The translations under genes and the position numbers were made by a program. From contig NZ_JBQDYF010000002.1 in the NCBI RefSeq assembly GCF_052044135.1, positions 124,001-188,000 on the forward strand: a stretch of 64,000 nt of DNA. The letters run 5' to 3'. Numbering within the stretch: position 1 is the first letter of the stretch; the number at the start of each line of letters is the position of its first letter. Shown here piece after piece: positions 21,892-30,738 of the stretch. This DNA comes from Salinisphaera sp052044135. Its GTDB lineage: Bacteria > Pseudomonadota > Gammaproteobacteria > Nevskiales > Salinisphaeraceae. The notes under the pieces are model-generated. The model was not told where the DNA came from and ran no database searches. It was given only the letters and a program-made list of their open reading frames with translations.

Positions 21892-24840
21892 TCAGCTGGC
21901 GGTGGCGTTGTTTTTCGGCCGGCCGGGCGACTTTCGGGTTTTCTTCTGTTTTTTCGGCGGCAGCGCCAGGTCGCGCTTGTCGCCGGCGGTGTTGTGGCCG
22001 GTGCCGGGCCGTGTATCGCCCAGCATGGGTTTGAGGAACTGTCCGGTGTGCGATGCCGCAACCTCGGCCACATCCTCCGGCGTGCCGGTGGCGATGATCT
22101 CGCCGCCGCCCGCGCCGCCTTCGGGGCCGAGGTCGATCAGCCAGTCGGCGGTCTTGATCACATCCAGATTGTGCTCGATCACGACCACGGCGTTGCCGGC
22201 CTCGCGCAGGCGCAGCAGGACCTCCAGCAAATGCTTGATGTCGTGGAAGTGCAGGCCGGTGGTCGGTTCGTCCAGCAGATAGAGCGTGCGGCCGGTATCG
22301 CGCTTGGACAGCTCGCGGGCGAGCTTGATGCGCTGGGCCTCGCCGCCTGACAGCGTGGTCGCGTTCTGGCCCAGCTTGACGTAGGACAGGCCGACGTCGA
22401 TCAGCGTATCCAGCTTGCGCTTGAGGCTCGGCACCGGGGCGAAGAACTCGGCGGCTGCCTCGACCCGCATGTCCAGTACCTCGGCGATGGTCTTGCCCTT
22501 GTAATGGACTTCCAGCGTTTCGCGGTTGTAGCGCGCGCCGTGGCAGGTCTCGCAGGTGACGTAGATATCCGGCAGGAAATGCATTTCCACCTTGATCACG
22601 CCGTCGCCCTGACAGGTTTCGCAGCGCCCGCCCTTGACGTTGAACGAAAACCGCCCCGGCTTGTAACCGCGGGCCCGGGCTTCCGGGGTGTTGGCGAACA
22701 GCTCGCGGATGGTGCCGAACAGGCCGGTATAGGTGGCCGGATTGGAGCGCGGTGTGCGCCCGATCGGCGCCTGGTTGATATCGATGACCTTGTCCAGATG
22801 CTCCAGGCCGTCGATCGCGGTCACCGGCGCGGCGCGCGCCACGGCCCGATTGACCTGACGCGCGGCGGCCGGAAACAGGGTCTCGTTGATCAGCGTCGAC
22901 TTGCCCGAGCCGGACACGCCGGTCACGCAGGTGAGCTGGCCCATGCAGAATGCGGCATCCACGTTCTTGAGATTGTTGCCGCGCGCGCCGCGAATCCGGA
23001 TCTGGCGTTGACTGTCGTAGGCAATGCGTTTTTCCGGAATCGGAATGGTCAGCCGGGACGACAGATACTGGCCGGTCAGCGAATCCGGGTGCGCGGCAAT
23101 CTCGGCCGCCGTGCCCTGGGCGATGAGCTGGCCGCCGTGATCGCCCGCGCCCGGGCCCATGTCGACCACGTAGTCGGCCTCGCGGATGGCGTCCTCGTCG
23201 TGCTCGACCACGATCACGGTATTGCCGAGATCGCGCAGGCGCTCCAGCGTATTCAGCAGGCGGCGGTTGTCGCGCTGATGCAGGCCGATGGACGGTTCGT
23301 CCAGTACGTACATCACGCCCACCAGACCGGCGCCGATCTGGCTGGCCAGGCGAATACGCTGGGCTTCGCCGCCGGATAGCGTCTCGGCGGATCGTGACAG
23401 CGTCAGGTAATTGAGGCCAACGTCCAACAGGAACTTCAGCCGCTGGTTCACTTCCTTGAGGATCGGCGCGGCGATTTCGGCGCGATGGCCCGGAATGTCG
23501 AGATTCTCGACGATTTCGTAGGCGCCGGAAATGCTGGCCGCGTTGATCTCGGGCAGGGTCTTGTCGGCCACCCGGACATGCCGTGCCGCCTCATTCAGAC
23601 GCGCGCCGTCGCAGGTCGGGCAGGCCTTGTCCGACAGATACTTGGCCAGTTCCTCGCGTACCGCCAGCGAATCCGTCTCGGCATAGCGGCGTTGCATGTT
23701 GTCGAGCACGCCCTCGAAGGCATGCTTGCGCACGCGGGTGCGGCCGCGCGCATTGACGTAGCGGAACTCGATCTTCTGGCCGCCGGAGCCGTTCAGGATC
23801 ACCTTGCGGGCCTGGTCCGGCAAATCGCGCCAGGGCGTGTCCACATCGAAGCCATAGGTTTCGGCCAGCGACTCGATCAGGCCGAAGAAATACGGGTTGC
23901 GCCGATCCCAGCCGCGTACCGCGCCGCCGGCCAGGCTCAGCGTGTCGTCGGTGATCACCCGATCCACGTCGAACACGCTCTGCGAGCCCAGGCCGTCGCA
24001 GGTCGGGCAGGCGCCATGCGGCGAGTTGAAGGAAAACATCCGCGGTTCCATGTCGTTGATGGAATAACCGCAGACCGGGCAGGCGAACTGCGAGGAGAAC
24101 ACCTCGGGCTCGCCATCGCCGCGCCAGGGCATGATCCAGGCGATGCCTTCCGACAGGCGCAGCGCGGTCTCGAACGACTCGGCCAGGCGCTGCTGGATGC
24201 CGTCGCGTACCTTGAAGCGATCGACCACGACTTCCAGGTCGTGTTTCTTCTTCGGATCGAGTTCGGGCACGTTCTCGTCGAGCTCGATGACCTCGCCGTC
24301 GACCCGCATGCGCACGAAGCCCTGGCCGCGCATCTGCTCGAAGATCTCGCGATGCTCGCCCTTGCGCGAGCGGATCACCGGGGCGAGCAGCATCCAGGCC
24401 GATTCGGCCGCCTTGGTCAGCGTCTGGTCGACCATTTCCGACACGCTCTGGGCCGCCAGCGGCTCGTCGTGGTGCGGGCAGAAGGGTGTGCCGGCGCGCG
24501 CGAACAACAGGCGCAGGTAATCGTGGATTTCGGTAACCGTGCCCACCGTCGAGCGCGGGTTGTGCGAGGTCGACTTCTGCTCGATCGAGATCGCCGGCGA
24601 CAGCCCCTCGATGGAATCCAGGTCCGGTTTTTCCATCATCGACAGGAACTGGCGGGCATACGCCGACAACGATTCGACGTAACGCCGCTGGCCCTCGGCA
24701 TAGATCGTGTCGAAGGCGAGCGACGACTTGCCCGAACCGGACAGGCCGGTGATCACGATCAGCTGATCGCGGGGCAGGTCGACGTTGATGTTGGCGAGAT
24801 TGTGCGTCCGCGCGCCGCGGATGCGGATATGACTTTCCAT
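21892..24840 (-). CDS. uvrA: Excinuclease ABC subunit UvrA
   Basis: A 982-residue DNA damage sensor of nucleotide excision repair with two ABC ATPase modules. Visible: Walker A GLSGSGKSSLAF near the start and GVSGSGKSTLIN in the second half, two signature motifs LSGGEAQRI, and zinc modules (CPVCGYSIND and CPTCDG; CETCQGDG and CETCHGARYNRETLE). The ATG at 24840 (MESHIRIRGARTHN) matches the family N-terminus; one 12 nt upstream is also possible. No clear LexA box was seen. Confidence 0.97.
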   Translation of the reverse strand: MESHIRIRGARTHNLANINVDLPRDQLIVITGLSGSGKSSLAFDTIYAEGQRRYVESLSAYARQFLSMMEKPDLDSIEGLSPAISIEQKSTSHNPRSTVGTVTEIHDYLRLLFARAGTPFCPHHDEPLAAQSVSEMVDQTLTKAAESAWMLLAPVIRSRKGEHREIFEQMRGQGFVRMRVDGEVIELDENVPELDPKKKHDLEVVVDRFKVRDGIQQRLAESFETALRLSEGIAWIMPWRGDGEPEVFSSQFACPVCGYSINDMEPRMFSFNSPHGACPTCDGLGSQSVFDVDRVITDDTLSLAGGAVRGWDRRNPYFFGLIESLAETYGFDVDTPWRDLPDQARKVILNGSGGQKIEFRYVNARGRTRVRKHAFEGVLDNMQRRYAETDSLAVREELAKYLSDKACPTCDGARLNEAARHVRVADKTLPEINAASISGAYEIVENLDIPGHRAEIAAPILKEVNQRLKFLLDVGLNYLTLSRSAETLSGGEAQRIRLASQIGAGLVGVMYVLDEPSIGLHQRDNRRLLNTLERLRDLGNTVIVVEHDEDAIREADYVVDMGPGAGDHGGQLIAQGTAAEIAAHPDSLTGQYLSSRLTIPIPEKRIAYDSQRQIRIRGARGNNLKNVDAAFCMGQLTCVTGVSGSGKSTLINETLFPAAARQVNRAVARAAPVTAIDGLEHLDKVIDINQAPIGRTPRSNPATYTGLFGTIRELFANTPEARARGYKPGRFSFNVKGGRCETCQGDGVIKVEMHFLPDIYVTCETCHGARYNRETLEVHYKGKTIAEVLDMRVEAAAEFFAPVPSLKRKLDTLIDVGLSYVKLGQNATTLSGGEAQRIKLARELSKRDTGRTLYLLDEPTTGLHFHDIKHLLEVLLRLREAGNAVVVIEHNLDVIKTADWLIDLGPEGGAGGGEIIATGTPEDVAEVAASHTGQFLKPMLGDTRPGTGHNTAGDKRDLALPPKKQKKTRKSPGRPKNNATAS

Positions 24841-25069
24841 TAATGGCTGCATCGGACAAGGTCAACCGCTGAGTATACCCAGTGCGGCAAGCGCGTCGTA
24901 ATTCGGGCAACCCCGACGCTGTGCTATCTTTCGCGGCCCAGGGGGCGCCGACGCGCCTCAGTCGCCGGACGCGTTGGGCACGACGCGCCACGGTCCGAAT
25001 GCCAACCGTGCCGCGAGGCCTCCCGAGGGGGATCGGGAATCGGCGGCGCGGCCAAACCACGGGCGACGT

Positions 25070-26440
25070 ATGAACCAGTTCGAAAAACGCGCGGCCATGG
25101 CGCTGGCGAGCATCTTTTCCTTGCGGATGCTCGGCCTGTTCATGATCTATCCGGTGTTCACCTTCTATTCGAAGCAGCTCACCGGCTCGACGCCGATCCT
25201 GGTGGGTCTGGCGCTGGGCGCCTACGGGCTGACCCAGGCCTTGCTGCAGATTCCGCTCGGCTTTGCCTCCGATCGTTTCGGCCGCAAGCACATCATCGCC
25301 GGCGGCCTGGTGATTCTGGCCATCGGCAGCGTGGTGGCGGCGTTGTCGACCTCGATCTACGGCGTCATTTTCGGCCGCATCCTGCAGGGATCGGGCGCGG
25401 TCGGCTCGACCATTCTGGCGCTCAATGCCGACCTGACGCGCGAGGAAACCCGCACCAAGGCCATGGCCATGATCGGCATCAGCATCGGCCTGGCCTTTGC
25501 CGTGGCGATGGTGCTCGGCCCGCTGATCAGCGGCTGGGTCGGCGTGCCGGGCATCTTCTGGTTCACGGCGCTGTTGTCGCTGCTGGGTCTGTTCGTGCTT
25601 TACGGCGCGACCCCCGAGCCCAAGGCGGCCCGCTCGCATCGCGACGCCGAGGCGGTGCCGGCGCTGTTCAAGCGTGTACTCACCAACGGTGAACTGCTGC
25701 GGCTGGATTTTGCGATCTTTACCCTGCACACGATCCTGACGGCGAGCTTCATCGTGCTGCCGCGGCTGCTGCATAACGTCGGCGGCGTGCACGAGGACTA
25801 CCAGTGGGTCGTCTATTTGCCGGTGCTCGCGGTCTCGGTGGCGCTCATGCTGCCGGTGATCATCGTCGCCGAGGCCAAGCGGCAGATGAAGCCGGTGTTC
25901 GTGGGCTCGATCGCCGCGCTGCTGGTCAGCCAGGTCATCCTGACGTTCTACCATGCCAGCCTGGCCGAACTGATCGTGATGATGGTCGTGTTCTTCACCG
26001 CCTTCAACGTCATGGAGGCGACGCTGCCGTCGCTGATTTCCAAGGTCGCACCGGCCGATGCCAAGGGCACCGCACTCGGCGTGTATTCCAGTGCGCAGTT
26101 CTTCGGCATTTTCGTGGGCGGTGCGGTCGGGGGCTGGACCTACAGTGTCGGCGGTGACGCCGGCGTGTTCGGTTTCTGCGCGCTGGCCGCGCTGGTCTGG
26201 CTGCTCGTGGCCGCGACCATGCCCAAGCCGCGTTTCGCGCGGACGTTCATGGTGCATGTCGGCGATGTCGACGACGACGCGGCGCGCCGGCTGGCGGGCG
26301 AGATCGAAGCCATCGACGGCGTGTTCGAGGCCGTGGTGGTGCCCGAGGACGGCGTGGCCTATATCAAGTACGACGGCAAGGTCGTGGGTACCGAAGCCTT
26401 CGAACCCTTCAGCACGCACACTGCGGCGACCGCGTCCTGA
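25070..26440 (+). CDS. MFS transporter with C-terminal ferredoxin-like domain (YajR-like)
   Basis: A 456-residue major facilitator with about 12 membrane helices (residues ~10-385), MFS motif A as ASDRFGRKH after helix 2, and a C-terminal ~65-residue soluble domain (ARTFMVHVGDVDDDAARRLAGE, ending before VGTEAFEPF) like the YAM domain of E. coli YajR. The ATG at 25070 is chosen by similarity of the following residues. The substrate is unknown for the family. Its place between uvrA and ssb is conserved in Pseudomonas. Confidence 0.85.
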   Translation: MNQFEKRAAMALASIFSLRMLGLFMIYPVFTFYSKQLTGSTPILVGLALGAYGLTQALLQIPLGFASDRFGRKHIIAGGLVILAIGSVVAALSTSIYGVIFGRILQGSGAVGSTILALNADLTREETRTKAMAMIGISIGLAFAVAMVLGPLISGWVGVPGIFWFTALLSLLGLFVLYGATPEPKAARSHRDAEAVPALFKRVLTNGELLRLDFAIFTLHTILTASFIVLPRLLHNVGGVHEDYQWVVYLPVLAVSVALMLPVIIVAEAKRQMKPVFVGSIAALLVSQVILTFYHASLAELIVMMVVFFTAFNVMEATLPSLISKVAPADAKGTALGVYSSAQFFGIFVGGAVGGWTYSVGGDAGVFGFCALAALVWLLVAATMPKPRFARTFMVHVGDVDDDAARRLAGEIEAIDGVFEAVVVPEDGVAYIKYDGKVVGTEAFEPFSTHTAATAS

Positions 26441-26604
26441 GCGATCGGCCGTCCCTGGCGCAGCGCGTGGCCCGGGTCGGGTCGTGAACGACGCGGTGGC
26501 GCGTGTTGCGCCGAGTCGGGCATCACGAATTGCCGGCGCCATGTAGAATCGACGCCGATCGAATCTTTGCATCGCGTAATACGGCACACGTACGGAGTCC
26601 TGTC

Positions 26605-27141
26605 ATGGCAAGTCGAGGCGTCAACAAGGCCATTATTATCGGTAACCTCGGGGCCGATCCGGAAACGCGCTATACCGCGGGCGGTACGGCGGTCACCAAC
26701 GTCAATGTCGCGACCTCCGAAAGCTGGCGCGACAAGTCGTCCGGTGAAATGCAGGAACGCACCGAATGGCATCGCGTGGTGTTCTTCGCGCGCCTGGCGG
26801 AAGTGGCCGGCGAGTATCTGCGCAAGGGCTCCAAGGTCTATGTCGAGGGCCGGATCCAGACGCGCAAGTGGCAGAACAAGGACGGTGTCGATCAGTACAC
26901 CACCGAAATCGTGGCCAACGAGATGCAGATGCTCGATTCCCGCGGTGCCGGCCAGGGTGGCAGCGCGCCGTTCGGCGGCGGCGGGGGCCAGCGCAGCCAG
27001 GGCGCAGGCCAGGCTGGCGGCCAGAACTACGGCGGTAACCAGGGCGGTAACCAGGGCGGCGCGCCGCAGTACCAGCGGCCGCAGCCGGCCGGCGGCGATC
27101 CCGGCTTCGATGACGATCTGGACGACGATATTCCGTTCTAG
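26605..27141 (+). CDS. ssb: Single-stranded DNA-binding protein
   Basis: A 178-residue protein. The OB-fold (residues ~1-110) begins MASRGVNKAIIIGNLGADPE and includes SWRDKSSGEMQERTEWHRVVFF. A Gly/Gln-rich disordered linker (GGNQGGNQGG repeats) leads to the acidic tail DDDIPF that recruits partner proteins. A GGAG ribosome site precedes ATG 26605. Confidence 0.97.
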   Translation: MASRGVNKAIIIGNLGADPETRYTAGGTAVTNVNVATSESWRDKSSGEMQERTEWHRVVFFARLAEVAGEYLRKGSKVYVEGRIQTRKWQNKDGVDQYTTEIVANEMQMLDSRGAGQGGSAPFGGGGGQRSQGAGQAGGQNYGGNQGGNQGGAPQYQRPQPAGGDPGFDDDLDDDIPF

Positions 27142-27197
27142 GGCCGCGGCGCCCGAGCCCTGCGGCTGAGGCCCGTTGCGCAACGTCGGAGCTAGCA

Positions 27198-27497
27198 ATG
27201 ACCGATCTGGCACATACCGCGAACGACCCGGAGTGGGAATCCAACAAGGCGGCGCTCGTGCGCCGGCTCAAGCGGATCGAGGGTCAGGTGCGTGGTCTGC
27301 AGACGATGATCGAGCGCGATGCCGAATGCGAGGATATCGCCGTCCAGATGTCGGCGGCGCGCAAGGCGCTGGACCGGACCTTCTACAACATGCTGTCCTG
27401 CGTGATCGAGCATGAGTTGAACTGTCATGGGCTGGACGCCGAGGATGCCCGCCAGCGGCTCAAGTACGCCACCGAACTGCTCGCGCGCTACGGTTGA
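27198..27497 (+). CDS. CsoR/CstR/FrmR-family (DUF156) transcriptional repressor
   Basis: A 99-residue all-helical repressor with the family core LVRRLKRIEGQVRGLQTMIE and AECEDIAVQM. Cysteines at about residues 43 (in AECED), 68 (MLSC) and 76 (ELNC) are candidate sensors. The His-x3-Cys of copper-sensing CsoR is not in register. Next to YeeE/YedE proteins, SQR and a persulfide dioxygenase, it is most likely a persulfide-sensing CstR-like regulator (inference). A matching palindromic site lies at 29642. It converges with the YeeE pair. Confidence 0.82.
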   Translation: MTDLAHTANDPEWESNKAALVRRLKRIEGQVRGLQTMIERDAECEDIAVQMSAARKALDRTFYNMLSCVIEHELNCHGLDAEDARQRLKYATELLARYG

Positions 27498-27509
27498 GCG
27501 CCGCCGGCC

Positions 27510-27920
27510 TCAACGTGCCAGCCAGCCGGCGACATGGCCGCCGATGACCAGCGCGGCCACGAAGATCAATGCTTCGTGCGGGTTGAAGGTGAGTGCCGCC
27601 AATGCCGGGCCGGGGCAGTAACCGCCCAGCCCCCAGCCGATGCCGAACAGCGCTGCGCCCAGCACCAGCCGGTGGTCGATATCGGTCGCGGTCGGCCAGT
27701 GCATGGCCGTGTCCGCCCACGGGCGGCGCCAGCCGCGCAAGACGGCAAACGCCGGGAAGGTCACCAGCAGCGCGCCCCCCATCACCAGCGCCAGGCTCGG
27801 GTCCCAGCCGCCGGCCAGATCCAGGAATGCCAGGACCTTGTCCGGGTCCGCCATATGCGACAGGCAGAGTCCGAAGCCGAAGACCAGGCCCGCCGCGATC
27901 GCGATCAGGTGCTGTTTCAT
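27510..27920 (-). CDS. YeeE/YedE-family half-size transporter (DUF6691-like)
   Basis: A 136-residue membrane protein with about four hydrophobic segments. Motifs GLCLSHMADPDKVLAFLD near the start and GWGLGGYCPGPALAAL near the end match half of the YeeE/YedE fold. YeeE/TsuA imports thiosulfate through cysteine relays, and the Cys in GYCPG is a candidate. It overlaps the upstream half-gene by 4 nt (ATGA), so the two probably form a heteromeric channel for a sulfur species. Confidence 0.85.
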   Translation of the reverse strand: MKQHLIAIAAGLVFGFGLCLSHMADPDKVLAFLDLAGGWDPSLALVMGGALLVTFPAFAVLRGWRRPWADTAMHWPTATDIDHRLVLGAALFGIGWGLGGYCPGPALAALTFNPHEALIFVAALVIGGHVAGWLAR

Positions 27921-28357
27921 GACGATACCCCCAGGCCGTGACGCAGTATGATGGCGGTGATGATGCCGCAGGCCATGAACACGGTCGTGGCCGTGAGCGA
28001 ACGCTTCGACCGGCGGGCGATGCCGCAGACGCCGTGGCCGCTGGTGCAGCCCGAGCCGAGTCGGGTGCCGGCGCCCACCAATAACCCGGCGAGTATCAGC
28101 AGCCATACCGGAAACCCATGGCGAACCGGGATATCGCCGGGCCAGAGCGCCACATAGACCCCGGCTCCGGCGACCAGCCCGACGAGGAAGCTGGCCCGCC
28201 AGCCATGGCCGGGTTGGCCCGAAAACAGGCCGTGGACCATGCCCGAGATGCCGGCGATGCGGCCCAGCCCGGCCATGAGCAGGACGGCGCCGGCGCCGAT
28301 GAGCAGTCCGCCGCCGAGCGCGATGCCGGGGGTAAAGTTCGTGATGGGGGTCAGCAC
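27917..28357 (-). CDS. YeeE/YedE-family half-size transporter with GSGCTSGHGVCG motif
   Basis: A 146-residue membrane protein with about four helices. The motif GSGCTSGHGVCGIARRS carries two cysteines equivalent to the sulfur-relay cysteine of YeeE. Paired with the downstream half-size partner, and 21 nt after the SQR gene on the same strand, so SQR-YeeE-YeeE form one operon. Import or export of thiosulfate or another sulfane-sulfur compound is inferred. Confidence 0.87.
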   Translation of the reverse strand: MLTPITNFTPGIALGGGLLIGAGAVLLMAGLGRIAGISGMVHGLFSGQPGHGWRASFLVGLVAGAGVYVALWPGDIPVRHGFPVWLLILAGLLVGAGTRLGSGCTSGHGVCGIARRSKRSLTATTVFMACGIITAIILRHGLGVSS

Positions 28358-28378
28358 GGCGATCCTCTTGTGTGATGG

Positions 28379-29617
28379 TCAGGCGGTCAGGTCGGCACGC
28401 CGCTTGGGTTTCGGCAGAGACCACGGCTTGCCCTGAAGCATTACGTGCCAATACAGCCATGGGAAGAAGCGCGTCTTGAGTGGCCAGTAAATCCGGCGCG
28501 GCTGGGTTGGATCGAGCGGAAAGCTCGATACGACTTCGCCGCCGTAGCGGAACTCGGCCAACAACATCCGGCCGTGGGCGACCGTCAGCGGGCAGGCGCC
28601 GTAGCCGTCGTATTCCTGGGCGGTGGCCGCGGCACCCATGGCCTTGCGCAGCGCCGAGACCACCACCGGGAACTGCCGGCGTACGGCGGCCATGGTCTTG
28701 GCATTGGGCGTGTCGGTGCAGTCGCCCAGCGCGAAGACGTTGTCGTAGCGCGTATGCGTGAGCCGGTTCTTGTCGACCGTTACCCAGCCGGCCTCGCCGG
28801 CCAGCGGGCTGTTCTTGATGACATCGGGCGCGGACTGCGGCGGCACCACGTGCAGCATGTCGAAATCGGCGGTGACCGTACTGCCCCCGGTATCGAACGT
28901 CGCCTGCTGTGCGGGACCGTCCACGGCCACCAGGTTATGGCCGAACCGGGGTGTGGCGCCGTAGCCGGCGATAACCTTGTCCAGTTCGCGCGCGTAGGCG
29001 GGGACGCCGAACATGGCGCCGCCCTGGTTGTAGAAGTCGATGCTCGCCTTCACCCCGCGCCGGCGCAGGGTGTCGGCGGTCAGATACAGCGCCTTCTGGG
29101 GCGCGCCGGCGCATTTGATCGGCATCGCGGGCTGGGTGAACAGGGCGTGGGCGCCTTCGCCCAGGCTTGTAGCCAGCTCGTGCGTATAGGGCGCCAGGTC
29201 ATAGCGATAGTTCGAGGTCACGCCGTTGGCGCCCAGGGTGTCGGTCAGCCCCTCGATCGCGTCCCAGTCGATCTGCAGGCCCATGGCGACTACGAGGTAG
29301 TCGTATGCCAGTGTGGTTCCGGACCCCAGCGTCAGGCGATTGTGATCGGGATCGAAGCCGGCCACCGCGTCCTTGATCCAGGTGGCGCGATTCGGCATGA
29401 CATCCGCGGTGCGCGCGCGCGTGTCCTCGGCGCGCATGTCGCCGCCGCCGACCAGTGTCCAGCCGGGCTGGTAATAGTGTGTTTCGCTCGGTTCGACGAT
29501 GGCCACGTCGAGATCGGCATCGGCGCGCAGCAGGGCTGCGGCCACTGGAATGCCCGCCGTGCCGCCCCCGGCGACCACCACGCGGTGTTTTTTCTGGTTT
29601 TCATCGTGGTCGCTCAT
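28379..29617 (-). CDS. Sulfide:quinone oxidoreductase (SQOR-like flavoprotein)
   Basis: A 412-residue FAD disulfide oxidoreductase. The N-terminal GGGTAG dinucleotide loop is at ~17-22, THYYQPGWTLVGGG follows, and the key cysteines are Cys169 (IKCAGAPQKALYL) and Cys342 (GACPLT), spaced like the redox pair of mitochondrial-type SQOR. FALGDC at ~295-300 binds FAD. It oxidises sulfide to sulfane sulfur and passes electrons to quinone, which the neighbouring bd oxidase could reoxidise. ATG 29617 follows GGAGC. Confidence 0.88.
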   Translation of the reverse strand: MSDHDENQKKHRVVVAGGGTAGIPVAAALLRADADLDVAIVEPSETHYYQPGWTLVGGGDMRAEDTRARTADVMPNRATWIKDAVAGFDPDHNRLTLGSGTTLAYDYLVVAMGLQIDWDAIEGLTDTLGANGVTSNYRYDLAPYTHELATSLGEGAHALFTQPAMPIKCAGAPQKALYLTADTLRRRGVKASIDFYNQGGAMFGVPAYARELDKVIAGYGATPRFGHNLVAVDGPAQQATFDTGGSTVTADFDMLHVVPPQSAPDVIKNSPLAGEAGWVTVDKNRLTHTRYDNVFALGDCTDTPNAKTMAAVRRQFPVVVSALRKAMGAAATAQEYDGYGACPLTVAHGRMLLAEFRYGGEVVSSFPLDPTQPRRIYWPLKTRFFPWLYWHVMLQGKPWSLPKPKRRADLTA

Positions 29618-29641
29618 GCTCCGCTCCTGATGGTTGAAAGC

Positions 29642-29657
29642 ATACCCCCGAGGGTAT
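29642..29657. promoter_or_regulatory. Palindromic operator, probable CsoR/CstR-type site
   Basis: ATACCC-CCGA-GGGTAT is a perfect inverted repeat of C- and G-tracts flanked by AT, the form of CsoR-family operators. It lies between the divergent SQR and dioxygenase genes. On the minus strand it overlaps a possible -10 (TATACC at 29652-29657) placed 17 nt after TTGCAT. The adjacent repressor gene at 27198 is the likely reader. Confidence 0.7.
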
Positions 29658-29756
29658 AAATTAAATAAAAAGTATATGCAAATAAGTAAAAGGCATATGC
29701 AGCCGGCGACCCGCGGGTCGTGCGACATCATATTCTCCATGATCGAGGAGCGTTCA

Positions 29757-30626
29757 ATGGCCAAGGCCAGCCCGGAAGTCGCAGGCTTCCACGATGACAA
29801 GACCGGCAGCGTGCAATACGTCGTGATCGATCCGACAACGGCTCGATGTGCCATCATCGACCCGGTCTGGAATTACGAAGAGGCGTCGGCGCGAACCTCC
29901 ACTGAATCCGTCGACGCGATGACTGCCTTCATCGCGGCGCGCGGCTTGACCGTGGACTGGATTCTGGATACTCATCCTCATGCCGATCATTTCTCGGCCG
30001 GCGTGCTTCTGGGTGAGCGCTACGGGGCGCCGCGCGCGATCGGCGAGAAGGTCGTCGAAGTGCAGAAACTGTGGCAGACGATCTACAACTTCGGTGCCGG
30101 CTACGCGACCGATGGCCGGCAGTGGGACCGGCTGTTCGCCGATGGCGATGCGTTCAATGTGGGGGCTCTGGAAGGCCGCGTCATGTTCTCGCCCGGCCAC
30201 ACGCTGGCTTCGATCACCTATGTGATCGGCGATGCGGCGTTCGTGCACGACACTCTGTTCATGCCCGACAGCGGTACCGCGCGGGCGGATTTCCCCGGCG
30301 GCGACGCGCGCACGTTGTACCGCTCGATACAGCGCATTCTCGAACTGCCGGATGCCACGCGCCTGTTCGTGGGCCACGATTACCGGCCCGGGGGGCGCGA
30401 GGCGCGCTGGGAGTCGACCGTGGCCGAGCAACGGGCGCGCAACAACCATCTGCGTGACGCGCCCGACGAGGACGCGTACGTTGCCATGCGCGAGGCGCGC
30501 GACGCCACGCTGCCGCTGCCGGCTTTGATGCTGGCTGCGTTGCAGGTCAACACGCGCGGCGGGCATTTGCCCGAACCCGAGGACGATGGACACTCGTATC
30601 TGAAAATCCCGCTCAATCGGTTCTGA
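29757..30626 (+). CDS. Persulfide dioxygenase-like metallo-beta-lactamase protein (ETHE1/Blh family), copy 1
   Basis: A 289-residue MBL-fold enzyme with the metal motif THPHADH (His73, His75, Asp77, His78), GHTLASITYVIGD and late VGHDYRPGG. The family oxidises glutathione persulfide to sulfite using mononuclear iron. A GAGGAG site 6 nt before ATG 29757 decides the start. It is divergent from SQR, with a shared operator between them, and 112 nt before the cytochrome bd genes. A paralogue lies at 37581. Confidence 0.87.
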   Translation: MAKASPEVAGFHDDKTGSVQYVVIDPTTARCAIIDPVWNYEEASARTSTESVDAMTAFIAARGLTVDWILDTHPHADHFSAGVLLGERYGAPRAIGEKVVEVQKLWQTIYNFGAGYATDGRQWDRLFADGDAFNVGALEGRVMFSPGHTLASITYVIGDAAFVHDTLFMPDSGTARADFPGGDARTLYRSIQRILELPDATRLFVGHDYRPGGREARWESTVAEQRARNNHLRDAPDEDAYVAMREARDATLPLPALMLAALQVNTRGGHLPEPEDDGHSYLKIPLNRF

Positions 30627-30738
30627 GGTCGCTTGCCGCGATGATGGCCGGTGCCTGCGACCCTGTGTCGCGACCGTCCGGTCTACGACTATGGTATTAT
30701 TCGCATTCGGTGAAACCGCTAGAAAAGGTTGATGCGAC

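Noticed and set aside
24841..25069. Possible LexA box upstream of uvrA (CTGAGTATACCCAG)
   Set aside because: The spacing is CTG-N8-CAG instead of CTG-N10-CAG, and the flanks do not match the SOS consensus.
23591..26587. Open frame of ~1,000 codons antisense to uvrA and the MFS gene
   Set aside because: It crosses two well-supported genes on both strands and shows only complement-derived low-complexity sequence.
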